From positions 822,008 through 886,007 of the forward strand of contig NZ_BMDI01000001.1 of assembly GCF_014635705.1 (NCBI RefSeq): 64,000 nt of DNA, read 5' to 3'. This document shows, in pieces, positions 56,146 through 64,000 of the stretch. The notes below the pieces were generated by a model. That model was not told the origin of the DNA. It did not search any database and saw only the letters and a program-made list of their open reading frames with translations. This DNA comes from Oxalicibacterium faecigallinarum (GTDB lineage Bacteria > Pseudomonadota > Gammaproteobacteria > Burkholderiales > Burkholderiaceae_D). Position 1 is the first letter of the stretch, and each line of letters opens with the position of its first letter. Both the position numbers and the translations under genes were made by a program.

Positions 56146-56549
56146 TCGAAAAAGTAGTCAAGACCGAAGCCGAATGGCGCGACCTGCTCGGTGACGAGGA
56201 ATTTGAAATCACCCGCCACGCCGCAACCGAAGCACCCTTTTCCGGCCGCTACTGGGACCATCATGAGGCCGGTATTTATACCTGCGTCTGTTGCGATACG
56301 CCGCTGTTTGCATCGGATACCAAGTTTGATTCCGGTTGTGGCTGGCCCAGCTACTTCAAGGCGCTCAATCCCAACATGGTCAAGGAAAAAGTTGATTACA
56401 GCTACGGCATGGTACGTACCGAAGTCATCTGCAACGTATGCGATGCGCATCTGGGCCATGTCTTCAACGATGGTCCGCCACCCACCGGCCTGCGTTACTG
56501 CATCAACTCCGGTGCACTGCGTTTCTCGCCAATGCCGGAACTGAAATAG
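56142..56549 (+). CDS. msrB: Peptide-methionine (R)-S-oxide reductase MsrB
   Basis: 135 residues. Reduces methionine-R-sulfoxide in proteins. Zinc cysteines C48/C51 and C97/C100, catalytic C120 in [11 protein letters not shown], and a recycling-type Cys at C66 (SGCGWPS). The ATG overlaps the selO stop (ATGA), so both are made from one message. An adenylyltransferase aimed at redox proteins and a sulfoxide reductase together form a small oxidative-stress unit. Confidence 0.96.
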   Translation: MIEKVVKTEAEWRDLLGDEEFEITRHAATEAPFSGRYWDHHEAGIYTCVCCDTPLFASDTKFDSGCGWPSYFKALNPNMVKEKVDYSYGMVRTEVICNVCDAHLGHVFNDGPPPTGLRYCINSGALRFSPMPELK

Positions 56550-56610
56550 ACCGCGTTGATTATCTGTCCTTTATTGCAGCGTTTTTCTTGTTTCCTTCAG
56601 TGAGTCTTTC

Positions 56611-57231
56611 ATGAAGTTTTTGTTTGATCTTTTTCCCGTCATCCTGTTCTTTGGCGTTTTCAAATGGGGGGAAGGCAACGCAGACGCTGCGCAGGCATTT
56701 GCTCAGCAATATCTGTCCGGCATCGTGTCTGGCGGTGTTGTCACCGCAGCGCAAGCACCCATTCTGCTGGCAACCGCCATCGCCATCATCGCCACCTTTG
56801 CGCAAATCGGTTATCTGCTGGTGCGCGGCAAGAAGGTCGACAAGATGCTGTGGATCTCGCTGGTGATCATTGCGGTATTTGGCGGTGCAACGATCTACTT
56901 TCACAATGAAACCTTCATCAAGTGGAAGCCGACCGTTCTGTACTGGTGCTTTGCCGCTGTACTGCTGTTTAGCCAGATGTTCTTCAACAAGAATCTGGTA
57001 CGTACCATGCTGGAAAAGCAGATGTCGCTGCCCGAAGGTGTCTGGCGTCGCGTCAACCTGTCATGGGTCGCCTTTTTCCTGACCATGGGGTTGCTCAACC
57101 TTTATGTTGCCTACAGCTTTCCGACCAATATCTGGGTCAACTTCAAAATGTTTGGGGGCATGGGATTGATGTTTCTGTTCATCATCGTTCAGAGCATGAT
57201 GTTGTCAAAATACCTGAAAGAACCGCAGTAG
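56611..57231 (+). CDS. yciB: Inner-membrane septation protein A (YciB/IspZ)
   Basis: 206 residues, five to six membrane helices, starting [37 protein letters not shown] and ending [30 protein letters not shown], both family hallmarks. Involved in envelope integrity and cell division. Slightly longer than E. coli YciB (179) through an insertion after helix 1. Followed after 10 bases by bolA, as is usual in Burkholderiales. Confidence 0.94.
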   Translation: MKFLFDLFPVILFFGVFKWGEGNADAAQAFAQQYLSGIVSGGVVTAAQAPILLATAIAIIATFAQIGYLLVRGKKVDKMLWISLVIIAVFGGATIYFHNETFIKWKPTVLYWCFAAVLLFSQMFFNKNLVRTMLEKQMSLPEGVWRRVNLSWVAFFLTMGLLNLYVAYSFPTNIWVNFKMFGGMGLMFLFIIVQSMMLSKYLKEPQ

Positions 57232-57241
57232 AAAGTATCGA

Positions 57242-57511
57242 ATGACCTCCCGAATCGAACTGATCCGCAACCGACTTGTTGAAACTTTCACACCACAGGT
57301 GTGTCAACTGGAAGACGAGTCGGCTTTACATGCCGGCCACGCAGGTGCTGCATCTGGCGGCGGGCATTTCCGTCTGACCATTGTTTCAGCGCAATTTGAA
57401 AATCAGAGTCGCGTTAAGCGGCATAGGCTGGTGTATGATTGCCTGGATGACATGATGAAAAAAGACATCCATGCATTGGCTATTACGGCACTGGCGCCAT
57501 CCGAAGTCTGA
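57242..57511 (+). CDS. BolA family protein
   Basis: 89 residues with the BolA fold and conserved HAGHAGAASGGGHFRLTIVSAQFENQSRVKRHRLVYDCL, including the histidines used for cluster binding with monothiol glutaredoxins. Ends in ...DIHALAITALAPSEV, typical. Translationally close to yciB (10-base gap) and followed by the parvulin gene. Confidence 0.95.
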   Translation: MTSRIELIRNRLVETFTPQVCQLEDESALHAGHAGAASGGGHFRLTIVSAQFENQSRVKRHRLVYDCLDDMMKKDIHALAITALAPSEV

Positions 57512-57581
57512 CATGCGCCGTTCCGGGCAGCCGTCCAAATTGCCACCTAATAACGACTCTAAAAATTCCTTAGGAAATAAC

Positions 57582-58355
57582 ATGATCAAACCCGCACATT
57601 TGCTGGTCGCATTACTCGTATCCGCTTCCGTGCCAGTGATGGCACAAAACCTTGCTGTCGTGAATGGCAAAAACGTGCCGTCGTCCCGTGCCGATGTCAT
57701 GATCAAACAGATGGCTGCTCAAGGCCAGCAAGACACGCCTGAACTGCGCGCCATGGTCAAGGAAGAACTGATCAACCGCGAAATCCTGATTCAGGAAGCC
57801 GACAAGCTCGGTCTGGGCAACACCGCTGACGTCAAGGCACAGATGGAAATTGCACGTCAATCCATCCTGATCCGTGCACTGGTCGCTGATTACCTGAAGA
57901 AAAATCCGGTCAAGGATGCCGACATCAAGGCTGAATACGACAAGTTCCGTGCACAAGCCAGCGACAAGGAATACCATGCTCGCCACATCCTGGTGGAAAC
58001 CGAGGATGAAGCCAAAGCCATCATCACCAAGCTCAAAGGCGGCGCCAAGTTTGAAGAGCTGGCCAAGCAATCCAAGGATCCAGGTTCTGCTGCAAATGGC
58101 GGCGATCTGGACTGGGCACCGCCATCTGCATTTGTGAAGCCATTCTCGGATGCCATGGTGGCACTGAAAAAAGGTCAACTGGCAGAGACCCCAGTTAAAA
58201 CCCAGTTTGGTTACCACGTGATCCGTCTGGATGATGTGCGTACCGCAAAAATCCCGACCCTGGATGAAGTCAAACCGCAAATCGCTGAATCCCTGCAGCA
58301 GAAAAAACTGCAGGCATACCAACAGCAACTGCGTGCCAAGGCTGTCATCAAGTAA
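57582..58355 (+). CDS. Periplasmic parvulin-type peptidyl-prolyl isomerase
   Basis: 257 residues. Sec signal (MIKPAHLLVALLVSASVPVMAQ), an N-terminal SurA-like helical region, and one rotamase domain (about 128-222: YHARHILVETEDEAKAIITKLKGGAKFEELAKQSKDPGSAANGGDLDWAPPSAFVKPFSDAM). Helps fold outer-membrane proteins. ATG at 57582 with AGGA 6 bases upstream; a longer frame from 57471 overlaps bolA. Ends before a UUCG-loop terminator. Confidence 0.94.
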   Translation: MIKPAHLLVALLVSASVPVMAQNLAVVNGKNVPSSRADVMIKQMAAQGQQDTPELRAMVKEELINREILIQEADKLGLGNTADVKAQMEIARQSILIRALVADYLKKNPVKDADIKAEYDKFRAQASDKEYHARHILVETEDEAKAIITKLKGGAKFEELAKQSKDPGSAANGGDLDWAPPSAFVKPFSDAMVALKKGQLAETPVKTQFGYHVIRLDDVRTAKIPTLDEVKPQIAESLQQKKLQAYQQQLRAKAVIK

Positions 58356-58372
58356 GTCGAATGACACGGAAT

Positions 58373-58396
58373 AAAAGCGCTCTTCGGAGCGCTTTT
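58373..58396 (+). terminator. Intrinsic terminator with UUCG loop
   Basis: AAAAGCGCTC-TTCG-GAGCGCTTTT followed by further Ts, 18 bases past the parvulin gene stop. Confidence 0.95.
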
Positions 58397-58512
58397 TTAT
58401 TGCTCGCCCAATATCGAAGGCGCATCATCACGTTGAAAAGTGCAGTACAACGCGACGAATTTGCCGCCGGCAATGGGCAGGAGACATTCAAGTAAGTGTC
58501 ATTGCCCAAATA

Positions 58513-58539
58513 AAAAGGAGAGGCATCGCCTCTCCTTTT
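58513..58539 (-). terminator. Intrinsic terminator for purL
   Basis: Twelve-bp stem AAAAGGAGAGGC / GCCTCTCCTTTT with a 3-base loop, 31 bases past the purL stop. A/T-rich arms on both sides make it usable from either strand. Confidence 0.88.
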
Positions 58540-58569
58540 AAATTCACGCATCAGGTTGAATCAAACCGA

Positions 58570-61500
58570 TTAGCCGATCCATTTACGTGCATTGCGGAAC
58601 ATGCGCATCCATGGCGAATACTCGCCCCAGCCGTCAGGATGCCAGGAATTCTGTACCGTGCGGAATACACGTTCGGCATGCGGCATCAGTACTGTAAAGC
58701 GGCCATCCGGGGTCGTCACGGACGTAATGCCCTGTGGCGAGCCATTCGGATTGTATGGATACACTTCCGTGGCGGCACCCTTGTTGTCGATAAAACGCAT
58801 CGCCACAATCGCCTTGTCGATATCGCCAGTTTGCGAGAAATCAGCAAAGCCTTCGCCGTGCGCAATCGCAATCGGTGCCTGCGTGCCTGCCATGCCATTG
58901 AAGAAGATCGACGGCGAAGAAGCCACTTCCACCATGGAGAAGCGTGCCTGGAACTGCTCGGCCTTGTTGCGCGTAAATTTCGGCCAGGCTTCCGCTCCCG
59001 GAATGATGGACTTCAAATTACTCATCATCTGGCAACCGTTACAGATGCCCAATGCAAATGTGTCGGCACGATCAAAGAACATGGCAAAGTCATCCGCCAG
59101 TCTGGAATTGAACAGAATGGTCTTGGCCCAGCCTTCACCCGCTCCCAGCACGTCGCCATATGAGAAGCCGCCAACTGCAATCGCGCCCTTGAAGTCCGAC
59201 AGATCGGCACGACCAGCGATCAGATCGCTCATGTGCACGTCGACTGCATCGAAACCGGATTGATGCATGACATACGCCGTCTCGATATGCGAGTTGACGC
59301 CCTGCTCACGCAGAATCGCCACTTTCGGACGCTTGCCGGTGGCGATGAATGGCGCGGCGATATCTTCCTGCGCATCAAACGTCACCAGTGGAGTCATGCC
59401 GGGATCGAGCTTGTCGAGCAGGCGCTTGTATTCTTCATCCGCACAATCCGGATTGTCACGCAAACGCGCGATACGCCAGCTCGTCTCGCTCCAGAAACGA
59501 TGCAGGTCGATACGCGACTGGCTGTAGATCACTTTGGCATCGCGTGTGAATTCGATGCTTTGTTCAGGATGCAGTTTACCGATGATGTGGCTGCAGGCGC
59601 CGAGGTTGTACTCGCGCAGCACGTTCATCACATCCGATTTTTCACTTTCGCGTACTTGAATGACCGCACCCAGCTCTTCGTTGAACAAGGCACGCAGGGT
59701 CATCTCGTTACGACGTTCGGCTACTTGCGCTGCCCAGTTCTTGGCATCGCCTTCATCGCTTGCAGCGCCCTCCAGGGTCAGGATATCCAGATTGACCGAC
59801 AGACCCGTGTGACCGGCAAAAGCCATTTCACACAAGGTAGTGAACAGACCACCATCCGAACGATCGTGATAGGCCAGCAGCTTTCCATCGCGGTTCAGAT
59901 GCTGGATCGCATTGAAGAAGGCCTTGAGGTCTTCCGCACTATCGACGTCCGGCACTTCATTACCGATCTGCTGCATGACTTGCGCAAAGGCGGATGCGCC
60001 AAGACGGTTCTTGCCTTTACCCAGATCGATCAGAATCAGTGCAGTGTCACCCGCATCGGTACGCAGCTGCGGCGTCAGCGATTTACGCACATCGGTCACT
60101 GGTGCAAAAGCGGACACAATCAGCGAAACCGGCGAGACAACCGCCTTGTCTTCGCCGTCCTCTTTCCACGTGGTACGCATCGACAGGGAATCCTTGCCGA
60201 CCGGAATACTGATGCCCAGTGCCGGACACAACTCCATGCCAACGGCCTTGACGGTATCGAACAAGGCAGCGTCCTGCCCCGGCTGACCGCACGCGGCCAT
60301 CCAGTTAGCCGATAGCTTGATGTTACCGATCTCGGCAATCGGCGCTGCGGCAATATTGGTCAGCGCTTCACCCACGGCCATACGACCCGAAGCCGCGGCG
60401 TCGATCACGGCCAGCGGCGTACGCTCGCCCATCGCCATCGCTTCGCCCAGATAGCCTTCAAAGCTCATTGCTGTCACCGCGCAATCGGCAACCGGCACCT
60501 GCCACGGACCAACCATCTGGTCGCGCACTGTCATGCCGCCCACGGTACGATCACCGATCGTGATCAGGAAGGATTTATCGGCAACCGTTGGCAGACGCAA
60601 GACCCGGATCGAAGCTTCCAGCAGATCAATGCCCGTCAGTTCCAGGGAGGGCAGATTCTGTTTCACATGCTGCACATCGCGATGCATTTTCGGTGGTTTG
60701 CCAAGCAAGACTTCCATCGGCATATCAACCGGATTGTTGCCATGTTCAGGATCGATCACCTTGAGCTGACGTTCTTCTGTCGCGGTACCGACGACAGCAA
60801 ACAGACAGCGTTCACGTTCACACAGATAGGTGAACTGCTGCAGGCTTTCCGGCGCGATCGCCAGGACATAGCGCTCTTGCGATTCATTGCTCCAGATTTC
60901 CTTTGGCGCCATGCCGCTTTCTTCCAGCGGTACTTTGCGCAGATCAAAGATTGCGCCACGTTTGGCATCGTTGGTAATTTCCGGGAATGCATTGGACAGA
61001 CCGCCCGCACCGACATCGTGAATCGACAGAATCGGATTGTTGTCGCCCATCGCCCAGCATGCGTTAATAACCTCCTGCGCACGGCGCTCCATTTCCGGGT
61101 TGCCGCGTTGTACCGAGTCAAAATCCAGATCAGCCGTATTGGCACCGGTCGCCATGGACGATGCCGCGCTACCGCCCATACCGATGCGCATGCCCGGACC
61201 ACCGAGCTGAATCAGCAGACTGCCAACCGGCAGATCATGTTTCTTGGTGTGCTTGGCCGAAATGCTGCCGATGCCACCGGCGATCATGATCGGCTTGTGA
61301 TAACCCTGCACCGTGCCACCGACATTCTGTTCGTAGGTACGGAAATAACCACCCAGATTCGGGCGACCGAATTCATTGTTGAACGATGCGGCGCCAATCG
61401 GGCCATCAATCATGATCTGCAATGGCGAGGCGATACGGTCCGGTTTGCCGTAAACGTCGTCAACCTGTTTGCCTTCGGTCGGTTGAGTGACATCGTGACG

Positions 61501-62577
61501 GTTTTCCCATTGTTGCATTGCATCCGGCAGCATCAGGTTGGACACCGTAAAGCCGCACAGACCTGCCTTGGGCTTGGCACCGCGACCGGTTGCACCTTCA
61601 TCACGGATTTCTCCCCCGGCACCGGTCGATGCACCCGGAAATGGCGAAATCGCGGTCGGGTGATTGTGCGTCTCGACCTTCATCAGAATATGCGTCAGCT
61701 CTTCCGACTCGGCGTACAGATTGCCGGTCGCACCCCCGCGTGGATAGAAGCGCTTGACCGAAGCACCTTCGATGATCGAAGAATTATCGCTGTAGGCAAC
61801 AACGGTGCCGCGTGGCGCCAGCTGATGCGTATTCTTGATCATGGCAAACAGCGACTTATCCTGTTTCTCGCCATCGATCGTCCAGTCGGCATTGAAAATC
61901 TTGTGACGGCAATGTTCGCTGTTGGCCTGCGCAAACATCATCAACTCGACGTCGGTCGGATTACGTTTGGCTGCGGTAAAGGCATTCAGCAGGTAATCAA
62001 TCTCGTCTTCCGACAAGGCAAGACCAAGTTCGCTATTGGCATTGACCAGCGCCTCGCGACCACCTTGCAGGAGATCAACAAAGGCCAGCGGCTTCGCTTC
62101 CAGTTCATTAAACAGATTGGCAGCCTCGTCAGCGCTACGCAACACCATTTCGGTCATGCGGTCATGCAGCAGTGCCTGAACCTGCTCGGCCACTTCGGGT
62201 GACAGTTTTTTCTCGCCGCCCAATAGACCGGTTTTCATCTGCACCTTGTAGCTGATCCCCCGTTCGATACGGCGAATCTGCTGCATGCCGCAGTTATGGG
62301 CAATATCGGTGGCCTTGCTGGCCCATGGCGAAATTGTGCCAAAGCGCGGAATCACGACAAATTCTTCACCTTCAGTACTGCCCTCAAACGGGTCGCCGTA
62401 TGTGAGCAGGCCATCCAGACGCTTTTGATCCCCTTCAGAAACTGGCGCCGAAGAGTCAATAAAATGCAGATAACGACCACTAACGTCGGCGATCGATGAG
62501 TCAAGCTGATGGAGTTGCTGCAGAAGGCGTTCGGTACGGAAGGCAGACAGGGCGTTGGAACCTGGCAGAATGAGCAT
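58570..62577 (-). CDS. purL: Phosphoribosylformylglycinamidine synthase PurL (large single-chain type)
   Basis: 1335 residues. Fourth step of purine synthesis (FGAR to FGAM with glutamine and ATP). The N-terminal domain starts [22 protein letters not shown]. The two AIR-synthase-like halves carry LLDGGEK-type and [34 protein letters not shown] segments. The C-terminal glutaminase domain has nucleophile Cys in [15 protein letters not shown] and the matching HGEGF. Length is right for the fused Gram-negative form. No clear ribosome site; a hairpin precedes the start (62596-62628). Monocistronic. Confidence 0.97.
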   Translation of the reverse strand: MLILPGSNALSAFRTERLLQQLHQLDSSIADVSGRYLHFIDSSAPVSEGDQKRLDGLLTYGDPFEGSTEGEEFVVIPRFGTISPWASKATDIAHNCGMQQIRRIERGISYKVQMKTGLLGGEKKLSPEVAEQVQALLHDRMTEMVLRSADEAANLFNELEAKPLAFVDLLQGGREALVNANSELGLALSEDEIDYLLNAFTAAKRNPTDVELMMFAQANSEHCRHKIFNADWTIDGEKQDKSLFAMIKNTHQLAPRGTVVAYSDNSSIIEGASVKRFYPRGGATGNLYAESEELTHILMKVETHNHPTAISPFPGASTGAGGEIRDEGATGRGAKPKAGLCGFTVSNLMLPDAMQQWENRHDVTQPTEGKQVDDVYGKPDRIASPLQIMIDGPIGAASFNNEFGRPNLGGYFRTYEQNVGGTVQGYHKPIMIAGGIGSISAKHTKKHDLPVGSLLIQLGGPGMRIGMGGSAASSMATGANTADLDFDSVQRGNPEMERRAQEVINACWAMGDNNPILSIHDVGAGGLSNAFPEITNDAKRGAIFDLRKVPLEESGMAPKEIWSNESQERYVLAIAPESLQQFTYLCERERCLFAVVGTATEERQLKVIDPEHGNNPVDMPMEVLLGKPPKMHRDVQHVKQNLPSLELTGIDLLEASIRVLRLPTVADKSFLITIGDRTVGGMTVRDQMVGPWQVPVADCAVTAMSFEGYLGEAMAMGERTPLAVIDAAASGRMAVGEALTNIAAAPIAEIGNIKLSANWMAACGQPGQDAALFDTVKAVGMELCPALGISIPVGKDSLSMRTTWKEDGEDKAVVSPVSLIVSAFAPVTDVRKSLTPQLRTDAGDTALILIDLGKGKNRLGASAFAQVMQQIGNEVPDVDSAEDLKAFFNAIQHLNRDGKLLAYHDRSDGGLFTTLCEMAFAGHTGLSVNLDILTLEGAASDEGDAKNWAAQVAERRNEMTLRALFNEELGAVIQVRESEKSDVMNVLREYNLGACSHIIGKLHPEQSIEFTRDAKVIYSQSRIDLHRFWSETSWRIARLRDNPDCADEEYKRLLDKLDPGMTPLVTFDAQEDIAAPFIATGKRPKVAILREQGVNSHIETAYVMHQSGFDAVDVHMSDLIAGRADLSDFKGAIAVGGFSYGDVLGAGEGWAKTILFNSRLADDFAMFFDRADTFALGICNGCQMMSNLKSIIPGAEAWPKFTRNKAEQFQARFSMVEVASSPSIFFNGMAGTQAPIAIAHGEGFADFSQTGDIDKAIVAMRFIDNKGAATEVYPYNPNGSPQGITSVTTPDGRFTVLMPHAERVFRTVQNSWHPDGWGEYSPWMRMFRNARKWIG

Positions 62578-62595
62578 GGCTAGAAGATGGTTGTG

Positions 62596-62628
62596 GCAGG
62601 AAAAATGGGCAGTTTGCCGCTTTCCTGC
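62596..62628 (-). other. Two-tier hairpin in the purL leader
   Basis: Outer stem GCAGGAAA / TTTCCTGC enclosing an inner GGCA / TGCC, 19 to 51 bases before the purL ATG. The 5' arm contains the only AGGAAA-like purine tract. Could be a leader structure or a leftover terminator of the upstream transcript. Confidence 0.4.
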
Positions 62629-62761
62629 AGGTTGAATCAGAAAGCGAGATTATACCGCGCCGCCGCTTTCCAATCGAACAAAACCTGCCCTTCGATGCCA
62701 CCGCCATGAATCAGCCGGGCTGGCCAAAATGGCGGGGAATCAGAAGAGACTGACAAAAATC

Positions 62762-63166
62762 TCAGTTCCAGCGCCCGCCACGGCCACCGATGCTGAAACG
62801 CCCTGCACCGATCAAGACAACCACCAGACCTGCCATCAGGAACATGCCTTGCAATTCCAGCGCCCAGCCACCGGTCGAATTAATCGACCAAAGCTGTTTC
62901 ATATGAACGAGGAAGATGGCAAATACCATATTGCCGGCGACGATCAGACCCGCAACGCGTGACCAGACGCCCAGAATCAGCAAAACCGGCGCCAGTACCT
63001 CACCCACGTAGACAAGATAGCCGATCACCGAAGGCAGACCGGCACTGGCTGTCGCGCTCAACACAAAGCCCGGCCCGGACATGACCTTGGCAACGCCATG
63101 CAACAGGATCAGGACACCCAAGGTGACCCGCAACAACAACTTACCCAGATCATCGCTACTGTTCAT
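62762..63166 (-). CDS. DoxX family membrane protein
   Basis: 134 residues with four membrane helices. LLLRVTLGVLILLHGVAKVMSGPGF, GLPSVIGYLVYVGEVLAPVLLILGVWSRVAGLIVAGNMVFAIF and a glycine-rich C-terminus (SIGGRGGRWN) are typical of DoxX/YphA. Role unclear; some members take part in oxidative stress. Same strand as purL and the AI-2E family gene but with gaps over 100 bases. Confidence 0.9.
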   Translation of the reverse strand: MNSSDDLGKLLLRVTLGVLILLHGVAKVMSGPGFVLSATASAGLPSVIGYLVYVGEVLAPVLLILGVWSRVAGLIVAGNMVFAIFLVHMKQLWSINSTGGWALELQGMFLMAGLVVVLIGAGRFSIGGRGGRWN

Positions 63167-63281
63167 GATGCCTCTCCTTGAAAATCACGCTGATGACATC
63201 GCTGCCGTGCGAGGTCTTATGGGGTCAGCATCATACGCCGCAGCGTGACAAAGACAAGAACAACATAGTGAAATGCCGGTG

Positions 63282-64000
63282 CTATTCGCCCAGCAATTCC
63301 GAGACGGCATACAACTCTTCCACGTGATCTGAAATCACCTTGATGATAAAGATCAGCGGGATACTCAGTAACATGCCCCATATCCCCCACAACCATGTCC
63401 AGAACAAGAGCGAAACGAAGACCGCTGCTGCGTTCATCTTCGCCATTTTCCCGGTCATCCAGGTCGTAACAAAAGTACCAATGATGGTTGCAATCACCAG
63501 CGTCGCGGCAGAGACCGTCAGAATGGAAGAGATCGTTTCAAACTGCATGAACGCAGCGAGACTCATCGCGCCCATGATCAGTACGGTGCCGAAATACGGG
63601 ATCACATGCAACAACGCGGCGGCCACTGCCCAGGCACCTGCGTTTTCCAGTCCGACCAATTGCAGCACGCCCCACATCAACAGTCCAAACAAGACGTTCG
63701 TTACCAGCAGAATCAGCATGTAGTTCTGAATCGAGGTGTTGATTGCATCCAGAATATGCACGGTGATCTTGCGTGAGGACAGAGAACGTCCGCTGATCCT
63801 GACGATCTTGCGTTTGAACAAATCGCCTGATAGCAGAAAGAAAAACACCAGAAAAATCACCACCAGTGCCTGCCCGACAAACGCCATCGCCCCCATCGAA
63901 CCTGCCCACAACCATTGCGTGATATTGAACACCGATTGATCGGTCATGCTTTTCTTTGGCACCGTACGCATGCCAGCCACCTGATTGGTCGCCTTTTCAA
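63282..64000 (-). CDS. AI-2E family transporter/PerM-like (5' end outside window)
   Basis: At least 239 C-terminal residues; the frame is open to the window edge, so the first residues and start are missing. Visible helices include VGQALVVIFLVFFFLLSGDLF, QNYMLILLVTNVLFGLLMWGVLQLVG and WAVAAALLHVIPYFGTVLIMGAMSLAAF. The VIPYFGTV and ...GIWGMLLSIPLIFIIKVISDHVE blocks are the family signature. Substrate unknown in this group. Confidence 0.9.
   Translation of the reverse strand, partial: EKATNQVAGMRTVPKKSMTDQSVFNITQWLWAGSMGAMAFVGQALVVIFLVFFFLLSGDLFKRKIVRISGRSLSSRKITVHILDAINTSIQNYMLILLVTNVLFGLLMWGVLQLVGLENAGAWAVAAALLHVIPYFGTVLIMGAMSLAAFMQFETISSILTVSAATLVIATIIGTFVTTWMTGKMAKMNAAAVFVSLLFWTWLWGIWGMLLSIPLIFIIKVISDHVEELYAVSELLGE

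Noticed and set aside
59233-62202. Very long plus-strand open frames opposite purL (up to 511 codons)
   Set aside because: PurL is continuous and complete on the minus strand, and the plus translations look like no known family.
1-64000. CRISPR arrays, transposons, integrases, tRNA attachment sites, prophage genes
   Set aside because: None seen on either strand by reading; the genes and spacing look like stable chromosome.

Overview
The window looks like ordinary chromosome from a betaproteobacterium of the order Burkholderiales, most likely an Oxalobacteraceae-type organism. This is inferred from gene content and moderate GC, not from a search. Supporting signs are the YciB-BolA-parvulin-PurL block, a single-chain PurL of 1335 residues, FNR/Anr-type and LexA-type operators, and the MexEF-OprN-type efflux operon. 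I see no rRNA, tRNA, CRISPR array, insertion sequence, integrase or phage gene.

Layout. 1-6.7 kb: cellulose genes bcsB-bcsZ-bcsC on the minus strand, with bcsC running off the left edge and no bcsA beside them. 7-9.4 kb: anaerobic hemN and a divergent oxygen-binding di-iron protein, each with its own FNR-type box. 9.5-12.6 kb: an ABC-2 exporter pair, an LprI-like secreted protein, a SnoaL-like protein and a small acetyltransferase-like protein. 12.6-15.3 kb: arsR-MFS-alkene reductase operon behind a palindromic operator. 15.4-17.2 kb: divergent LysR/SDR pair. 17.2-18.4 kb: radical SAM protein with a perfect LexA box. 18.4-23 kb: lactate-type dehydrogenase, HPP-CBS membrane protein, PAS protein, Mrr-like membrane protein and a VanY-like peptidase. 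23-26.1 kb: LysR with divergent oxidoreductases. 26.2-28.3 kb: DUF4197 protein, periplasmic-type ATP-dependent DNA ligase and a small unknown gene. 28.4-32.6 kb: iron-uptake locus with a frameshifted TonB receptor, a PiuC-type hydroxylase and a second FMN hydroxyacid oxidase. 32.8-34.8 kb: DUF3014 protein and a Bcr/CflA-type MFS pump.

35-42.2 kb: RND efflux operon (adaptor, pump, outer-membrane lipoprotein) with a TetR regulator, a palindrome and a 61-codon secreted peptide gene between them. 42.3-46.8 kb: response regulator, sensor kinase, phosphoethanolamine transferase EptA and a PAP2 phosphatase, a likely lipid A modification unit. The eptA leader carries a PmrA-like direct repeat and a hairpin ending two bases before the start codon. 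46.8-49.4 kb: DUF924 protein, a YjfB-type small protein and a ClsC-like phospholipase D lipoprotein. 49.4-54.5 kb: complete branched-chain-type ABC importer. 54.6-58.4 kb: selO-msrB, yciB, bolA and a parvulin isomerase. 58.5-64 kb: purL, doxX and the end of an AI-2E family transporter gene.

The most informative points are regulatory: the mirrored FNR boxes, the LexA box on the radical SAM gene and the structured eptA leader. Also notable are the receptor frameshift and the absence of bcsA. I found no clearly new multi-gene system.
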